NCBI GenBank assembly: GCA_009911715.1 | Contig: CP047880.1 | Coordinates: forward strand, 1,798,001 to 1,862,000 | Source: Methanomassiliicoccaceae archaeon DOK | GTDB taxonomy: Archaea; Thermoplasmatota; Thermoplasmata; Methanomassiliicoccales; Methanomethylophilaceae | Direction of reading: 5' to 3' | DNA: 64,000 bases | Shown: positions 53,046 to 62,115 of the stretch, in pieces | How positions within the stretch are numbered: position 1 is the stretch's first letter | How the letters are laid out: every line of letters starts with the position of its first letter | The notes under the pieces: model-generated | Seen by the model: the letters and a program-made list of their open reading frames with translations, nothing else | The model's database searches: none | Told to the model about the DNA's origin: nothing | Program-made: the position numbers and the translations under genes

Positions 53046-53161
53046 ACCACTGGTATTCCAAGCGAGACATTTAATGGTTATAGGGATACACAGAGTTTTT
53101 ACTCAAAATAGTTGATAGATCCATGTCAAGATTCATATCGGAAATACGGGATGGCCGATTC

Positions 53162-54298
53162 ATGAGAATAGCGATGATGACGGACAGCTGGTTCCCCACC
53201 AGAGATGGCGTGGTCACATCCATCTGCATCATCAAGGAATCGCTCGAGGCCCTCGGACATGAGGTCTTCATCATCGCCCCCGAGCCAGAACCCGAATACA
53301 GACAGGAGGGAGTCTACTACTTCCCCGCTGTCAAGTTCAAGAGCTATGAGGGATACTATGTTCCCATCTATCCGTCGAACAAGATCGAGATTCTCAGGAA
53401 GATAAACCCGGATGTTATCCACATCCATGGTGTTGCGACGATGGCGATCCGCGCACTGATCTGCAGCCACACGCTTGGGATCCCGACGGTGATGACGTTC
53501 CATACTATGGTGGACGACGCGGCGAAGTACTACTCCCCCGTGAAGCTGCCTCCCGAGACGATGGACCGCCTCATCTGGATCTACCTCAGGCAGATACTCA
53601 AGAGGATGGACGTCGTGGTCACACCCACCAGATGCATAGGAGACGAGCTGAAGTCGCACGGAGCCACATGCAGGAACCTTCTGGCTATCCCCACTGGAGC
53701 GAAGACAGACGTCTTCCACCCAGGCATCCCATGCGACGACATCCGCGAGAGATACGGACTTGTCGGAAAAAGGGTCGTCATACATGTTGGGCGCATATCC
53801 TACGAAAAGGATCTGGACATCGTGATAAGGTCCATGAAAGATCTGGACGCCGTTCTACTGGTGGCAGGCAAGGGCCCCGCCAAGAACGACATGGAGAACC
53901 TGGTGAAGGAACTGGGCCTCGAGGACAGGGTCATCTTCGCCGGATTCGTCCCGGACGACGAGCTCCCGAAGTACTACAACGCTGCCGACATCGCCGTATC
54001 GGCGTCGAAATTCGAGACCCAGGGTCTCTCCATCCTTGAGGCAATGGCCTCAGGGAAGACCGTGGCATGCCGCAACGGTCGCGCTTTCACGGAGATAGTT
54101 CACGACGGCGTGAACGGATACCTCTTCGATGACGAGTCCGAGTGTGCTGACGCCATGCGCAGAGCGTTGGACGCCCCCGAAGATGTCCGCGAGGCATCGT
54201 ACCGCACCGCTTTGGAGAACTCAAGGGAGAAATCCGTCCAGAAATACATAGAAGCATACGAGCTCGCGATCAGAACCAAGGAGGCCCGCAGGAAATGA
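53162..54298 (+). CDS. GT4-family glycosyltransferase
   Basis: The 378-residue GT-B enzyme begins MRIAMMTDSWFPTRDGVVTSI, followed by DVIHIHG and MTFHTMVDD in the acceptor domain. The C-terminal domain has VIHVGRISYEKDLD, LLVAGKGPAKND and SKFETQGLSILEAMASG with the EX7E pair. The pattern is closest to diacylglycerol or phosphatidylinositol glycosyltransferases, so the acceptor may be a membrane lipid. The ATG at 53162 was chosen over 53123. It overlaps the VTT gene as ATGA. Confidence 0.88.
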   Translation: MRIAMMTDSWFPTRDGVVTSICIIKESLEALGHEVFIIAPEPEPEYRQEGVYYFPAVKFKSYEGYYVPIYPSNKIEILRKINPDVIHIHGVATMAIRALICSHTLGIPTVMTFHTMVDDAAKYYSPVKLPPETMDRLIWIYLRQILKRMDVVVTPTRCIGDELKSHGATCRNLLAIPTGAKTDVFHPGIPCDDIRERYGLVGKRVVIHVGRISYEKDLDIVIRSMKDLDAVLLVAGKGPAKNDMENLVKELGLEDRVIFAGFVPDDELPKYYNAADIAVSASKFETQGLSILEAMASGKTVACRNGRAFTEIVHDGVNGYLFDDESECADAMRRALDAPEDVREASYRTALENSREKSVQKYIEAYELAIRTKEARRK

Positions 54299-54876
54299 GT
54301 CTCGGAGACTGGCTCTTCAGCCTGTTCGACGGCCTCGGGGAGCCGGGGGTGCTCCTGTGCATATTCGTCCTGTTCTTCATAGACGCCGTCATATTCCCCA
54401 CTCTCCCGGAGGTGTTCTTCCTGCTGGGCCTGGATCAGAACCCGACAGTGTCTTTCGGATGCGAACTCCTGTTCGTGGCGATACTCGGCGAGCTCGCCGG
54501 AATCTTCCTGCTATACTACATCGTCAAGAAGATCAGGGTGCCGGCACGCATTTCGCGCATCGCCGAGAAATACATCAACTTCCTGGTGGTGAGCGATGAG
54601 AGGATAATCCTCGTCAACCGCATAGCCCCCATGATTCCGTTCCTCGGCGCATTCATCGCCCTCATCAAGACATGGGATCCGAGGAAATGCACGTTCTACA
54701 TCGTGCTCGGATGCGTCCTGAAGTACGGAATCATAATGCTGGCAGGCAACTTCTTCTACGGCTACTTCGGAAGCGACACCGCCCAGACGGTTATGCTCGT
54801 CGCCATCGTCGCCGTCATCGTCATAAGCTTCATCGCATCATACGTCAAGAAGAGGAGAGCGGGGCTGGAATCATGA
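54295..54876 (+). CDS. VTT/DedA-like small membrane protein
   Basis: The 193-residue protein has about five membrane helices. FIDAVIFPTLPEVFFLLGL and a later NRIAPMIPFLGAFIALIKTW (G/P-rich re-entrant loop) resemble DedA/VTT proteins, which move lipids or lipid carriers across membranes. Lying between two glycosyltransferase genes with ATGA overlaps on both sides, it could flip a polyprenyl or glycolipid intermediate. That is inference. Confidence 0.7.
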   Translation: MSLGDWLFSLFDGLGEPGVLLCIFVLFFIDAVIFPTLPEVFFLLGLDQNPTVSFGCELLFVAILGELAGIFLLYYIVKKIRVPARISRIAEKYINFLVVSDERIILVNRIAPMIPFLGAFIALIKTWDPRKCTFYIVLGCVLKYGIIMLAGNFFYGYFGSDTAQTVMLVAIVAVIVISFIASYVKKRRAGLES

Positions 54877-55946
54877 AGTTCGTAGACGTCAATCCATTCT
54901 TCTATCCGCATCACGGCGGCATCGAGACACGCATGCACGACACGGCCAGGCTCCTGGCAGCCAGGGGACACGACGTCACGGTGCTCACCGGCAGACTTCC
55001 GGACACCGCCGAGGAGGAGATGACGGAATTCGGATACAGGGTCGTCCGTCTGAAGTCCCGCTTCATCAACATATACAATCCGCCCTTCATAAGCTCCGAG
55101 GGAGTCCTGGAGGCCCTCAGGAGCATGGATGCGGATGCGGTGAACTACAACTACCGCTGGGCACCGTCCTACAACAAGGATCTCGGAAGATACGACGGCT
55201 ACAAGGTGTTCACGTACCACAACATGTGGGGCGAGGGCACCGGGCTGACGGGGAAGGTCTCCGAGATCAACGACAACGGATTCCGCAAGACCCTGGAGAC
55301 GTTCGACCACATCGTCTGCGTCAGCGACTACGTGAGGAACGACCTGATACGCAGAGGACTGCCTGCGGAGAGGATGACGACCATCCCCACCTGCCTGGAC
55401 CTGCCTCCCGAGAAAGAGACTTCTGAGGGAGACTACATCCTGTCGCTGGGAAGGCTAGTCAAAACGAAGGGTCTCGACAGCCTGATAGAGGCCATGAAGA
55501 GCGTCGACTGCAGACTGATCATGTGCGGGAAGGGACCCGAATCCAAGAACCTGGAGAAGCAGGTCGCGAAACTGGGGCTCGGAAACAAGGTGGAGTTCCG
55601 CGGATACGTGTCTGAAGAGGAGAAGGACTCCCTGATGAGATCCTGCAGGCTCTTCGTCATGCCGTCGCTTTTCGAATCGTTCGGTCTGGCGGCACTGGAG
55701 GTCCTCGGATACGGAAGACCGCTGGTCTACGGCGACGTCAACGGCCTGCCGGACACGGTCGGGAACGGCGGTATCGCAGTGAAGCCGGGAGACCCCGGGA
55801 GCATAGCCGAGGGGATCAACAGACTTCTCGGCGACGACGCCCTGAGGACGGAGCTCGCCGGCAACGCACGCAGACAGGCTGAGAAATACACCTGGGACAG
55901 GTACATCCCGGAGTACGAGAGGGTTCTGTCCGCGGGAAAGCAATAA
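54873..55946 (+). CDS. GT4-family glycosyltransferase
   Basis: The 357-residue GT-B enzyme begins MKFVDVNPFFYPHHGGIETR, with the Gly-rich donor-domain loop, then CVSDYVRNDLIRRG, YILSLGRLVKTKGLDSLIEA, LIMCGKGPESKNLE and PSLFESFGLAALEVLGYG carrying the EX7E motif. It is the last gene of a three-gene operon GT4-VTT-GT4. A hairpin with T-run follows 3 bases after the stop. The sugar and acceptor cannot be told from sequence. Confidence 0.9.
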   Translation: MKFVDVNPFFYPHHGGIETRMHDTARLLAARGHDVTVLTGRLPDTAEEEMTEFGYRVVRLKSRFINIYNPPFISSEGVLEALRSMDADAVNYNYRWAPSYNKDLGRYDGYKVFTYHNMWGEGTGLTGKVSEINDNGFRKTLETFDHIVCVSDYVRNDLIRRGLPAERMTTIPTCLDLPPEKETSEGDYILSLGRLVKTKGLDSLIEAMKSVDCRLIMCGKGPESKNLEKQVAKLGLGNKVEFRGYVSEEEKDSLMRSCRLFVMPSLFESFGLAALEVLGYGRPLVYGDVNGLPDTVGNGGIAVKPGDPGSIAEGINRLLGDDALRTELAGNARRQAEKYTWDRYIPEYERVLSAGKQ

Positions 55947-55948
55947 GA

Positions 55949-55970
55949 CGGCCCCGAGGGCCGCGTTTTT
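55949..55970 (+). terminator. Hairpin plus T-run terminator
   Basis: CGGCCC/GGGCCG stem with a 3-base loop, followed by CGTTTTT. Confidence 0.65.
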
Positions 55971-56332
55971 CAAAGTGCGTTCAGCGCCTTGACGTAATGC
56001 TCGGGCTTGCTCCTCTCGATGAGCTCCTCGACCTGGTCGGAACCTCCGACGACGCCGACGTTGCCGTTGGATGTGGAGAGGAGTGCGTACGCGGACTGCC
56101 CGCTCTCGGGGATCAGCTCCGCCTCGTAGACGTCCTGGAGCTTCTGGAGCCTCCCGATGGCGGTCAGCGCGGCATCGTGGCTGATGACGGAGAGGACCAT
56201 CCTGGACTTCCCCGGGAGCTCGCATTTGCCGACGACGATGGTCTCGACGTTGATCTTGTTGCGTGTGAACTCGCCCATGACCCTCTGCATGACACCGAAT
56301 TCGTTCTTGACGATGAGTGAGATGACGTGCAT
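55970..56332 (-). CDS. ACT-domain protein, acetolactate synthase small-subunit-like
   Basis: The 120-residue protein starts HVISLIVKNEFGVMQRVMGEF and continues KINVETIVVGKCELPGKSRMVLSV, the ACT domain pattern of IlvN/IlvH, followed by a short C-terminal part with LQKLQDVYEAELI. It is shorter than the usual 160 residues of the acetolactate synthase regulatory subunit, and no large-subunit gene is adjacent. The role may be amino acid sensing for branched-chain synthesis. The terminator of the convergent gene abuts its stop. Confidence 0.75.
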   Translation of the reverse strand: MHVISLIVKNEFGVMQRVMGEFTRNKINVETIVVGKCELPGKSRMVLSVISHDAALTAIGRLQKLQDVYEAELIPESGQSAYALLSTSNGNVGVVGGSDQVEELIERSKPEHYVKALNAL

Positions 56333-56517
56333 GTTTCCCGGATTCGCAACAGGCTCGCCGTATTTGGTTCTATGGTGACATTGAGAAATCCATGAAGACA
56401 AAGGATAGCTAGCCAATGCATAGCATAGTAAGTTTTTCCTGTTCTCGGTTGAACAACTATGAGGATGACTTACTTTTTCAACCTTCCAAATCAATTGTAA
56501 TTTGCGACTAATGTTAA

Positions 56518-56527
56518 GTTTATAATC
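56518..56527 (+). promoter_or_regulatory. TATA box of the acyltransferase gene
   Basis: GTTTATAATC is centred 25.5 bases before the ATG at 56548, which predicts a leaderless mRNA. Confidence 0.6.
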
Positions 56528-56547
56528 TTATGTTCATTCAGTAGCAG

Positions 56548-57687
56548 ATGTGGAGTAATCTGAGAGCTAAACCTAGTTCAAATAACAAACAAGAAAGAGA
56601 TTCCAATTTTGAGATTCTCAGAATAGTCGCAATGATGATGATTATTCTCCATCACATCGCATTATATGGCGGATGGCCCCTAGATGTTGGTCAAACCTTT
56701 AACCTGTCTATAGACTCGTTCTTCATCCAGTTTATTCACCACTTTGGAAAGATAGGCGTCTGGATCTTTGTTCTCATAACAGGATATTACATGGTATGCT
56801 CCAAATCCCAGATTATTCCCAAATTTCTGAAACTGTTTCTACAGATATACACCACATCAGTACTCGTAGATGTGATTTTCATCGTGTTCGGAGGGGTTCC
56901 GGCCAATTCTATTCATTGGCAAAACGATCTGCTGCCAGTGTTGTCTGGAAAATGGTGGTTTGCATCCACATATCTCATAGCGCTTCCATTCTTCCCATTC
57001 GTTAACAAAATGCTCAATTCACTCGATAGGGGATCACATCTAACCCTAATTTTACTGTTGTTGATAGTATGGTTCGTAATTCCAACGTTTACACACAGTG
57101 GCATGTATGGCAGTTTCGTCATAATGTTCTTCACAATGTACACGATAGGTGCCTACATCAAATTATATCCAAAATCATTTGAAAGGAGTGTAAAAGAATA
57201 CGGATTGTGGACCATAATCTCCATAACATTGCTGGCCACTCTAATAGCTCTTGCAAATCTGATTGGCCCCTTAGATGGTTTTAAACCATTTGAGACAACA
57301 CTGGCATGGGGCAATGATAGCAGCATCATGGTTGTCATAATAGCAGTACTTACATTCCTTACTTTTAAACAAACTAACGTTGGCCACATACACTGGGTAA
57401 ATGTGTTTGCGTCGACAATGTTTGGTGTTTATCTACTTCAAGAACACGATCAATTTAGAGCGTGGATTTTCGAATGGATGGACATAGGAAGCCACTACGG
57501 ATCCCCCGATCTAATTTTGTATGTGTTTGGCTGTATGCTAGTTATACTGGTCTTGTGCGCAATTCTGGAATATGTAAGAATGCAGACTGTTGATCGCGCT
57601 ACATCCAGATTAATACCGCCATTCACAAAAGCAATTCGCAAAACATTGTCGTGTTTGGTAGGAACAGATAATACAAGCCCACAGTGA
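56548..57687 (+). CDS. Acyltransferase-3 family membrane protein
   Basis: The 379-residue protein has about 10 membrane helices. The N-terminal FEILRIVAMMMIILHHIALYG carries the Arg and His-His typical of acyltransferase-3 enzymes, which add acetyl or other acyl groups to surface sugars or lipids. The later GVWIFVLITGYYM is the second family landmark. Base composition is clearly AT-richer than the flanking genes, so it is probably a recent arrival. It is flanked by genes on both strands and is transcribed alone. Confidence 0.85.
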   Translation: MWSNLRAKPSSNNKQERDSNFEILRIVAMMMIILHHIALYGGWPLDVGQTFNLSIDSFFIQFIHHFGKIGVWIFVLITGYYMVCSKSQIIPKFLKLFLQIYTTSVLVDVIFIVFGGVPANSIHWQNDLLPVLSGKWWFASTYLIALPFFPFVNKMLNSLDRGSHLTLILLLLIVWFVIPTFTHSGMYGSFVIMFFTMYTIGAYIKLYPKSFERSVKEYGLWTIISITLLATLIALANLIGPLDGFKPFETTLAWGNDSSIMVVIIAVLTFLTFKQTNVGHIHWVNVFASTMFGVYLLQEHDQFRAWIFEWMDIGSHYGSPDLILYVFGCMLVILVLCAILEYVRMQTVDRATSRLIPPFTKAIRKTLSCLVGTDNTSPQ

Positions 57688-57740
57688 GGCAAACATTGTA
57701 CTTCGATACATCGGGTAAACAACTGCCGTGAGACACAATT

Positions 57741-57748
57741 TTATATGG
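57741..57748 (+). promoter_or_regulatory. TATA box of the GT2 gene at 57779
   Basis: TTATATGG lies about 34 bases before the ATG at 57779, giving a leader of about 8 bases. Confidence 0.45.
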
Positions 57749-57778
57749 GTTATTCGTGCAAAAAGCGGTTCAGATCGT

Positions 57779-58681
57779 ATGACGGAGTCCGAAAACACAA
57801 AAATGGACATCGCAATCGGAATTTGCGCCTACAATGAGTCCCAGAACATCGAACGCTGCATCCGCTCCATATATGAGCAGGATACTCGCAACGTCAACGT
57901 GAAGGAGGTCCTGGTCGTCTCCAGCGGAAGCACGGACGGAACCGACGACATCGTACGCAGACTGATGGTCGAATACGACAACCTCACTCTCCTGCCCCAG
58001 GAAAAGCGCGAGGGCAAAAACTCCGCCATCAACTGCTACCTGGACCACAAGACCTGCGACATCGTCGCGATGTACAACGCGGACAACGTCTTCATGACGA
58101 GGGACTCCCTGTACAAACTGGTCGAACCCTTCTTCGACCCGCAGGTCGGCATGGTCGGCGGGCATCCGATCCCCACCAACGACAAGAGCACCAAGGTCGG
58201 GTTCGCCACCCACATGCTCTGGACCATGCATCACAACCTCGCCCTTATCTACCCGAAGATCGGGGAGCTGGTGGCGTTCAGGGACATAGGCACGCGCCTC
58301 CCCACGGACATGCAGTCAGACGAGGACCTTATCAGGATGCGCCTGGAGGAGGCCGGGTACAAATGTGTGTACGCGCCGGAAGCCACCATACTGAACCACG
58401 GCCCGGACACGGAGGAGGACTTCTACAAGCAGAGGCTCAGGGTGAACATCGGCGAGTGCACCATGAAGCAGATGCACGACTACGACATCCCCTCGTGGAA
58501 CAAGAAGTACGTCATCAAGGCGATGATGGGCACCATCCACGATCTCGGATTCCACCCGTTCAAGATGCTCTACGCCATCAGACTGGAGCTCAGATCCAGG
58601 AAGGAGGCGGAGGAGCATGTCAAGAGGGGCGAAGACCGCATGAGCGTGTGGGAACCCATCAGGACCACGAAGAAGCTCTGA
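57779..58681 (+). CDS. GT2-family glycosyltransferase
   Basis: The 300-residue GT-A enzyme has IGICAYNESQNIERCI near the N-terminus, VSSGSTDGTDDIV, and YNADNVF where the metal-binding DxD is expected. GGHPIP and a late EDLIRMRLEEAGYKC support the family. No membrane helix is seen, so it is probably cytoplasmic or peripheral. The ATG at 57779 fits the TATA box; an internal ATG at 57806 begins closer to the conserved core. Confidence 0.88.
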   Translation: MTESENTKMDIAIGICAYNESQNIERCIRSIYEQDTRNVNVKEVLVVSSGSTDGTDDIVRRLMVEYDNLTLLPQEKREGKNSAINCYLDHKTCDIVAMYNADNVFMTRDSLYKLVEPFFDPQVGMVGGHPIPTNDKSTKVGFATHMLWTMHHNLALIYPKIGELVAFRDIGTRLPTDMQSDEDLIRMRLEEAGYKCVYAPEATILNHGPDTEEDFYKQRLRVNIGECTMKQMHDYDIPSWNKKYVIKAMMGTIHDLGFHPFKMLYAIRLELRSRKEAEEHVKRGEDRMSVWEPIRTTKKL

Positions 58682-58682
58682 T

Positions 58683-59711
58683 TCAGACCTTCCTTCCCTC
58701 GTCCAGAATCTCTCCGGGCCCGACCACCGTGTTGTCGGCCAGGACGGCGTTCCTCACAACAGCCCCCTCCCCCACAGAGCAGCCGTCACCCAGTATGGTG
58801 TTCTCCAGAGTGGCCCCGTCAATTGTGCAGTTCCTCATCACGAGGACACGGTCGAGTCTGGAACCGGAGACCGACGAACCTGCGAGGACGACGGAGTCCT
58901 TCAGCCCGGAACCGGCAACACTGGAACCCGCACCCATGTAGAACGGCCCCTCGATCTCCGATCCGCCGGCGTCCCAGAGGGCATCCCCGTACTCGGCGGA
59001 TGCGACCGCGAGGTTTGCACCCAACAGGTCGTGGGGCCTGCCGACGTCCATCCAGATTCCGCTGATCTGGAAGCCCTGTATGCGGTGCCCCTCCGCCATG
59101 AGCATCGGGACGAGGTCCTTCGAGAAGTCGAAGAACGTTTTCTCCGGGACATAGCCCAGAACCGACCTGTTCAGGACGTAAACCCCGGCATTGATCAGAT
59201 TGGAGAACACCTCCTCGGGCTTCGGCTTCTCCTTGAACTCCGTGATGCGGCCGTCTGGCTGTACCCTGGCGATGCCGAACTCGCAAGGGTTGTCGACCGG
59301 AGTGAGAGATATCGTCACCGATGCACCGGAATCGATATGCTCCCTAATCTCCGATGCGACATCCACGGATGCGAACACATCGCCGTTGGCCGCCACGAAC
59401 ACGTCGTCGAGACGGTCCTCCACCAGCTTCATCGCTCCGCCTGTGCCGAGCGGCTCGTCCTCGTAAGAGTAGATGATGCTGAGGCCCAGGTCCGAACCGT
59501 CGCCGATAGCCTCCCTCATCTGCTCGGACTTGTAGCCGCAGGCGAGGATGACCTCCTCTATGCCCGCCCTTGCCAGAGACCTGAGCAGATACCACAGGCA
59601 CGGCCTGTCCGCCACCGGCAGGATGATCTTGGGACGGGTCTCCGTCAGAGGCAGGAGCCTCGTTCCCTTTCCACCGACCATCACGACAGCCTGTCTAACC
59701 TTGCCTTCCAT
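58683..59711 (-). CDS. Sugar-1-phosphate nucleotidyltransferase
   Basis: The 342-residue enzyme activates a sugar-1-phosphate with an NTP. It has VMVGGKGTRLLPLTETRPKI at the N-terminus, then FVAANGDVFAS with the metal Asp, FKEKPKP and WMDVGRPHDLL. The C-terminal 90 residues form a left-handed beta-helix with hexapeptide-like repeats (VLAGSSVSGS, VGEGAVVRNAVL). It could make GDP- or ADP-heptose with the gmhAB-hddA genes, or GDP-mannose; the length exceeds that of HddC. It lies 4 bases after the DUF89 gene. Confidence 0.88.
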   Translation of the reverse strand: MEGKVRQAVVMVGGKGTRLLPLTETRPKIILPVADRPCLWYLLRSLARAGIEEVILACGYKSEQMREAIGDGSDLGLSIIYSYEDEPLGTGGAMKLVEDRLDDVFVAANGDVFASVDVASEIREHIDSGASVTISLTPVDNPCEFGIARVQPDGRITEFKEKPKPEEVFSNLINAGVYVLNRSVLGYVPEKTFFDFSKDLVPMLMAEGHRIQGFQISGIWMDVGRPHDLLGANLAVASAEYGDALWDAGGSEIEGPFYMGAGSSVAGSGLKDSVVLAGSSVSGSRLDRVLVMRNCTIDGATLENTILGDGCSVGEGAVVRNAVLADNTVVGPGEILDEGRKV

Positions 59712-59715
59712 AGCC

Positions 59716-60594
59716 TCACTTCCTCGGTCTGACCATCTTCACGACGTTGATGTCCGTCGGGACGCCCATCGCGGTGGCAACCGGAACGCACTTCGTCCTC
59801 AAAATATGAACTATGGGCACATCGAGGTTCCTGTCCGAGGTGGCCTCGAAGTTCGCCATGCCCTTGGCTATGATCAGCCCGCATGAGCGTATCTCTTCGG
59901 CGAGATCCCCGGGAACGTCGTCCCAGTCGATGCCGATGTAGAACTTCCCGGTGGACAGCAGCCTGTCGACCTCCTCATCCATACCTATGCGCAGAGCATC
60001 CTCCATTGTCACATCGTTCAGGATCGGTGCGCCGCGGACCACGCCGACGACGCGCTTGCCCATGCGACGGAGCTGTCTGATCAGGACCTTGTCGAGCTGG
60101 GACTCGCCGCAGTTATCGAACATGTAGACCACTCCGGCCACATTGTCCAGCTCCTCCCTGAGCTCGTCCGTGTCGTCGTGGCCCAGGCCCTGCGACATCA
60201 TCCCGTCGAACACCGACATGAACTGATGCGGGTCATCTATCGCCGAGCCGGCACCGAAATCCATGATGTTCCCGACCACGGCGGCCATTATGGCCGCACA
60301 GAGCGGATCGTCAGACGACTCAACGGCATCCTCCAGCATCCTCTCGTAAGACGCCGCCACCTCGTCCGCCTCCTCCTTTATCCTGCGATAGGGGTCGTCC
60401 GAGCCCAGCGCGGCGTATGCACGGGAATGGACATCCGTGGCTATGACCACAGAGGGAGTGTCTGGATCCATGCCCTCGGAGAGGGCGTCGACGGCGGCCT
60501 TCACGGACTCGAACTCACGCCCGTTGCCTTCGAGACGCGACTGGAAGAGGACGCGCCTCATCAGACACGGGGCGCAATCGGCGGTGAACCTCAT
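59716..60594 (-). CDS. DUF89/ARMT1-like phosphatase
   Basis: The 292-residue protein has the archaeal DUF89 start FTADCAPCLMRRVLFQSRLE with a CxxC pair, GNIMDFGAGSAIDD, VVYMFDNCGESQLDKVLI, VVRGAPILNDVTMEDA, and GLIIAKGMANFEATSD. DUF89 enzymes are metal-dependent phosphatases proposed to remove damaged or excess sugar phosphates. Its place before a sugar nucleotidyltransferase fits such a clean-up role, by inference. Confidence 0.88.
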   Translation of the reverse strand: MRFTADCAPCLMRRVLFQSRLEGNGREFESVKAAVDALSEGMDPDTPSVVIATDVHSRAYAALGSDDPYRRIKEEADEVAASYERMLEDAVESSDDPLCAAIMAAVVGNIMDFGAGSAIDDPHQFMSVFDGMMSQGLGHDDTDELREELDNVAGVVYMFDNCGESQLDKVLIRQLRRMGKRVVGVVRGAPILNDVTMEDALRIGMDEEVDRLLSTGKFYIGIDWDDVPGDLAEEIRSCGLIIAKGMANFEATSDRNLDVPIVHILRTKCVPVATAMGVPTDINVVKMVRPRK

Positions 60595-60687
60595 ATGAAC
60601 AGCATCCTTAGAATCAGAAGTTCCCGCGGATGACGCCGCGGGGCGTTTTTCTTAACGTGTGGGGTTTCCCCCACGTTTGGAACCGTC

Positions 60688-60957
60688 TCAGACGACGGTG
60701 TTGGAGACGCACTCGACGTTCTCGATTCCGGGAATGGCGCGGAGAGCGTCCTCGAGCTTTCCACCGACCTCTTCGTCAGAGTCGTCGATGAGGAATCCCG
60801 CGTTGACCTTCATGAGTCCGAAGGCGACGGGGAGGATCTTGGTCTCCAGGAGCTTGACTCCTGCGGGGAGGACTCCGGAGAGCTGGGCGATGACGTTGTC
60901 GAGGTCGACCTCTGTGCTCTCGGGCATCAGGTCGTAAGCTGCAGCGATCTGTCCCAT
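60688..60957 (-). CDS. Translation elongation factor aEF1-beta
   Basis: The 89-residue protein is the archaeal guanine nucleotide exchange factor for aEF1A. It has the family pattern of a small alpha/beta domain: VIAQLSGVLPAG, then KILPVAFGLMKVNAGFLIDDS and a C-terminal VECVSNTVV. It lies 9 bases after the zinc-ribbon gene, a pairing found in many archaea. Confidence 0.93.
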   Translation of the reverse strand: MGQIAAAYDLMPESTEVDLDNVIAQLSGVLPAGVKLLETKILPVAFGLMKVNAGFLIDDSDEEVGGKLEDALRAIPGIENVECVSNTVV

Positions 60958-60966
60958 CTCAGCACC

Positions 60967-61134
60967 TCACGGTCCGATGAATCCGCATTTCTTGCATTCG
61001 TAGGAAACGCCCTGGTCGCGGCACTGGTCGCACCTTCCGATCTCGTACTCACCGCAGCGGGGGCACTTGAAGAAGGTGTTTCCCTTGCCAACCAGTCTCT
61101 TTCCACAGGAAGAGCATATTTTATCGGCTGCCAT
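60967..61134 (-). CDS. Small zinc-ribbon protein (HVO_2753-like)
   Basis: This 55-residue gene is easily missed because of its length. It reads MAADKICSSCGKRLVG and carries four CxxC pairs (C7/C10, C24/C27, C35/C38, C47/C50), enough for two zinc ribbons, ending KKCGFIGP. This matches the tiny archaeal zinc-finger proteins encoded directly upstream of aEF1-beta. The ATG at 61134 has a TATA box (about 61153-61163) 24 bases upstream, and the gene shares a transcript with aEF1-beta. Confidence 0.9.
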   Translation of the reverse strand: MAADKICSSCGKRLVGKGNTFFKCPRCGEYEIGRCDQCRDQGVSYECKKCGFIGP

Positions 61135-61179
61135 ACGCACGCGATTAGATTTCTTATATTTAAATAAGAACGTTAAAAT

Positions 61180-61971
61180 TCATAGCGGTTTCGACGACGT
61201 GCGACATCGGCTGCGTTCGGCGGGATACATCTCGTAGTAGTCCACGCCGTACATCTTGGCGACGATCTTCGCGGTGACCTTTCCGAACCCCCAAAGCTGA
61301 TGGAAGGTCATGATGGGGACCTTCGGGTTGAGATGGGAGACTCCCTCTGCCCTCTCGCCGAAATCGTACCTGTAGTAACGGATGTCCATGCGACGGTCGG
61401 CGTACTTGAGCAGATCCATGAGGACCTTCCAGCCACGAAGCTCGAAGTTGTCCCAGTTGTTCTGGATGATGGGGCGGAATACGTCGCAGCGTATCGCGAA
61501 CAGCCCGCTCATCATGTCCTTGGTCGTCTGCTTGCGGTGAATCATGAAGAACAGCTTGCAGTAGGCCTCTACCAGCTCCGAGCCCAGGGTCCTCTTGAGC
61601 CCCATGGCCATCCTGCTGTTCCTCTGGCCGACGCACAGATCGGCGCCCTTGTCCATCTCGGCGACGATGCCTCCGAGGGCGGAGACGGGATGCTGGAAGT
61701 CGCAGTCCATGCACAGGGCATAGTCGGTGTCTGCGATCTCGAACCCCTGGAGAACGGATGCACCGAGCCCCCTCGCATCGGGATCGCGGACATAGAATGT
61801 GACCAGGGGGTCGTTGAGGGCCTCGACCTCATCCCTGCTGCGGTCGGTGGAGTTGTCATCCATGAAGAGGATCTTGAAATCAGGATACTCCGCCCTGATC
61901 GCCCTGGCTATGTTGGCGATATTCTTCTCCTCGTTGTAGGTTGGGATGACGATTGTACACGTTCCTGCCAT
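61180..61971 (-). CDS. GT2-family, dolichol-phosphate-mannosyltransferase-like
   Basis: The 263-residue GT-A enzyme has TIVIPTYNEEKNIANI, FMDDNSTDRS, and MDCDFQHP with the DxD-type metal site, then GQRNSRM and KDMMSGLFAIR. This matches DPM1/DPG synthases that place a sugar on polyprenyl phosphate. No membrane helix follows the catalytic domain. Such an enzyme would supply lipid-linked sugars to the GT-C and STT3-like proteins. It is divergent from the phosphosugar mutase. Confidence 0.9.
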   Translation of the reverse strand: MAGTCTIVIPTYNEEKNIANIARAIRAEYPDFKILFMDDNSTDRSRDEVEALNDPLVTFYVRDPDARGLGASVLQGFEIADTDYALCMDCDFQHPVSALGGIVAEMDKGADLCVGQRNSRMAMGLKRTLGSELVEAYCKLFFMIHRKQTTKDMMSGLFAIRCDVFRPIIQNNWDNFELRGWKVLMDLLKYADRRMDIRYYRYDFGERAEGVSHLNPKVPIMTFHQLWGFGKVTAKIVAKMYGVDYYEMYPAERSRCRTSSKPL

Positions 61972-62115
61972 GCGATTCCTCTATTCGCTTAACCCGCTGT
62001 AGACAGCGACTGTAGAGCACCACCGCCTTCTGGTAATTAACAGTTCGTGCAAACGGATCAACCTCAGAACAATACTGGTTTTAAACAGGAGCGTCATGGA
62101 GTCTCGGGCACTATC

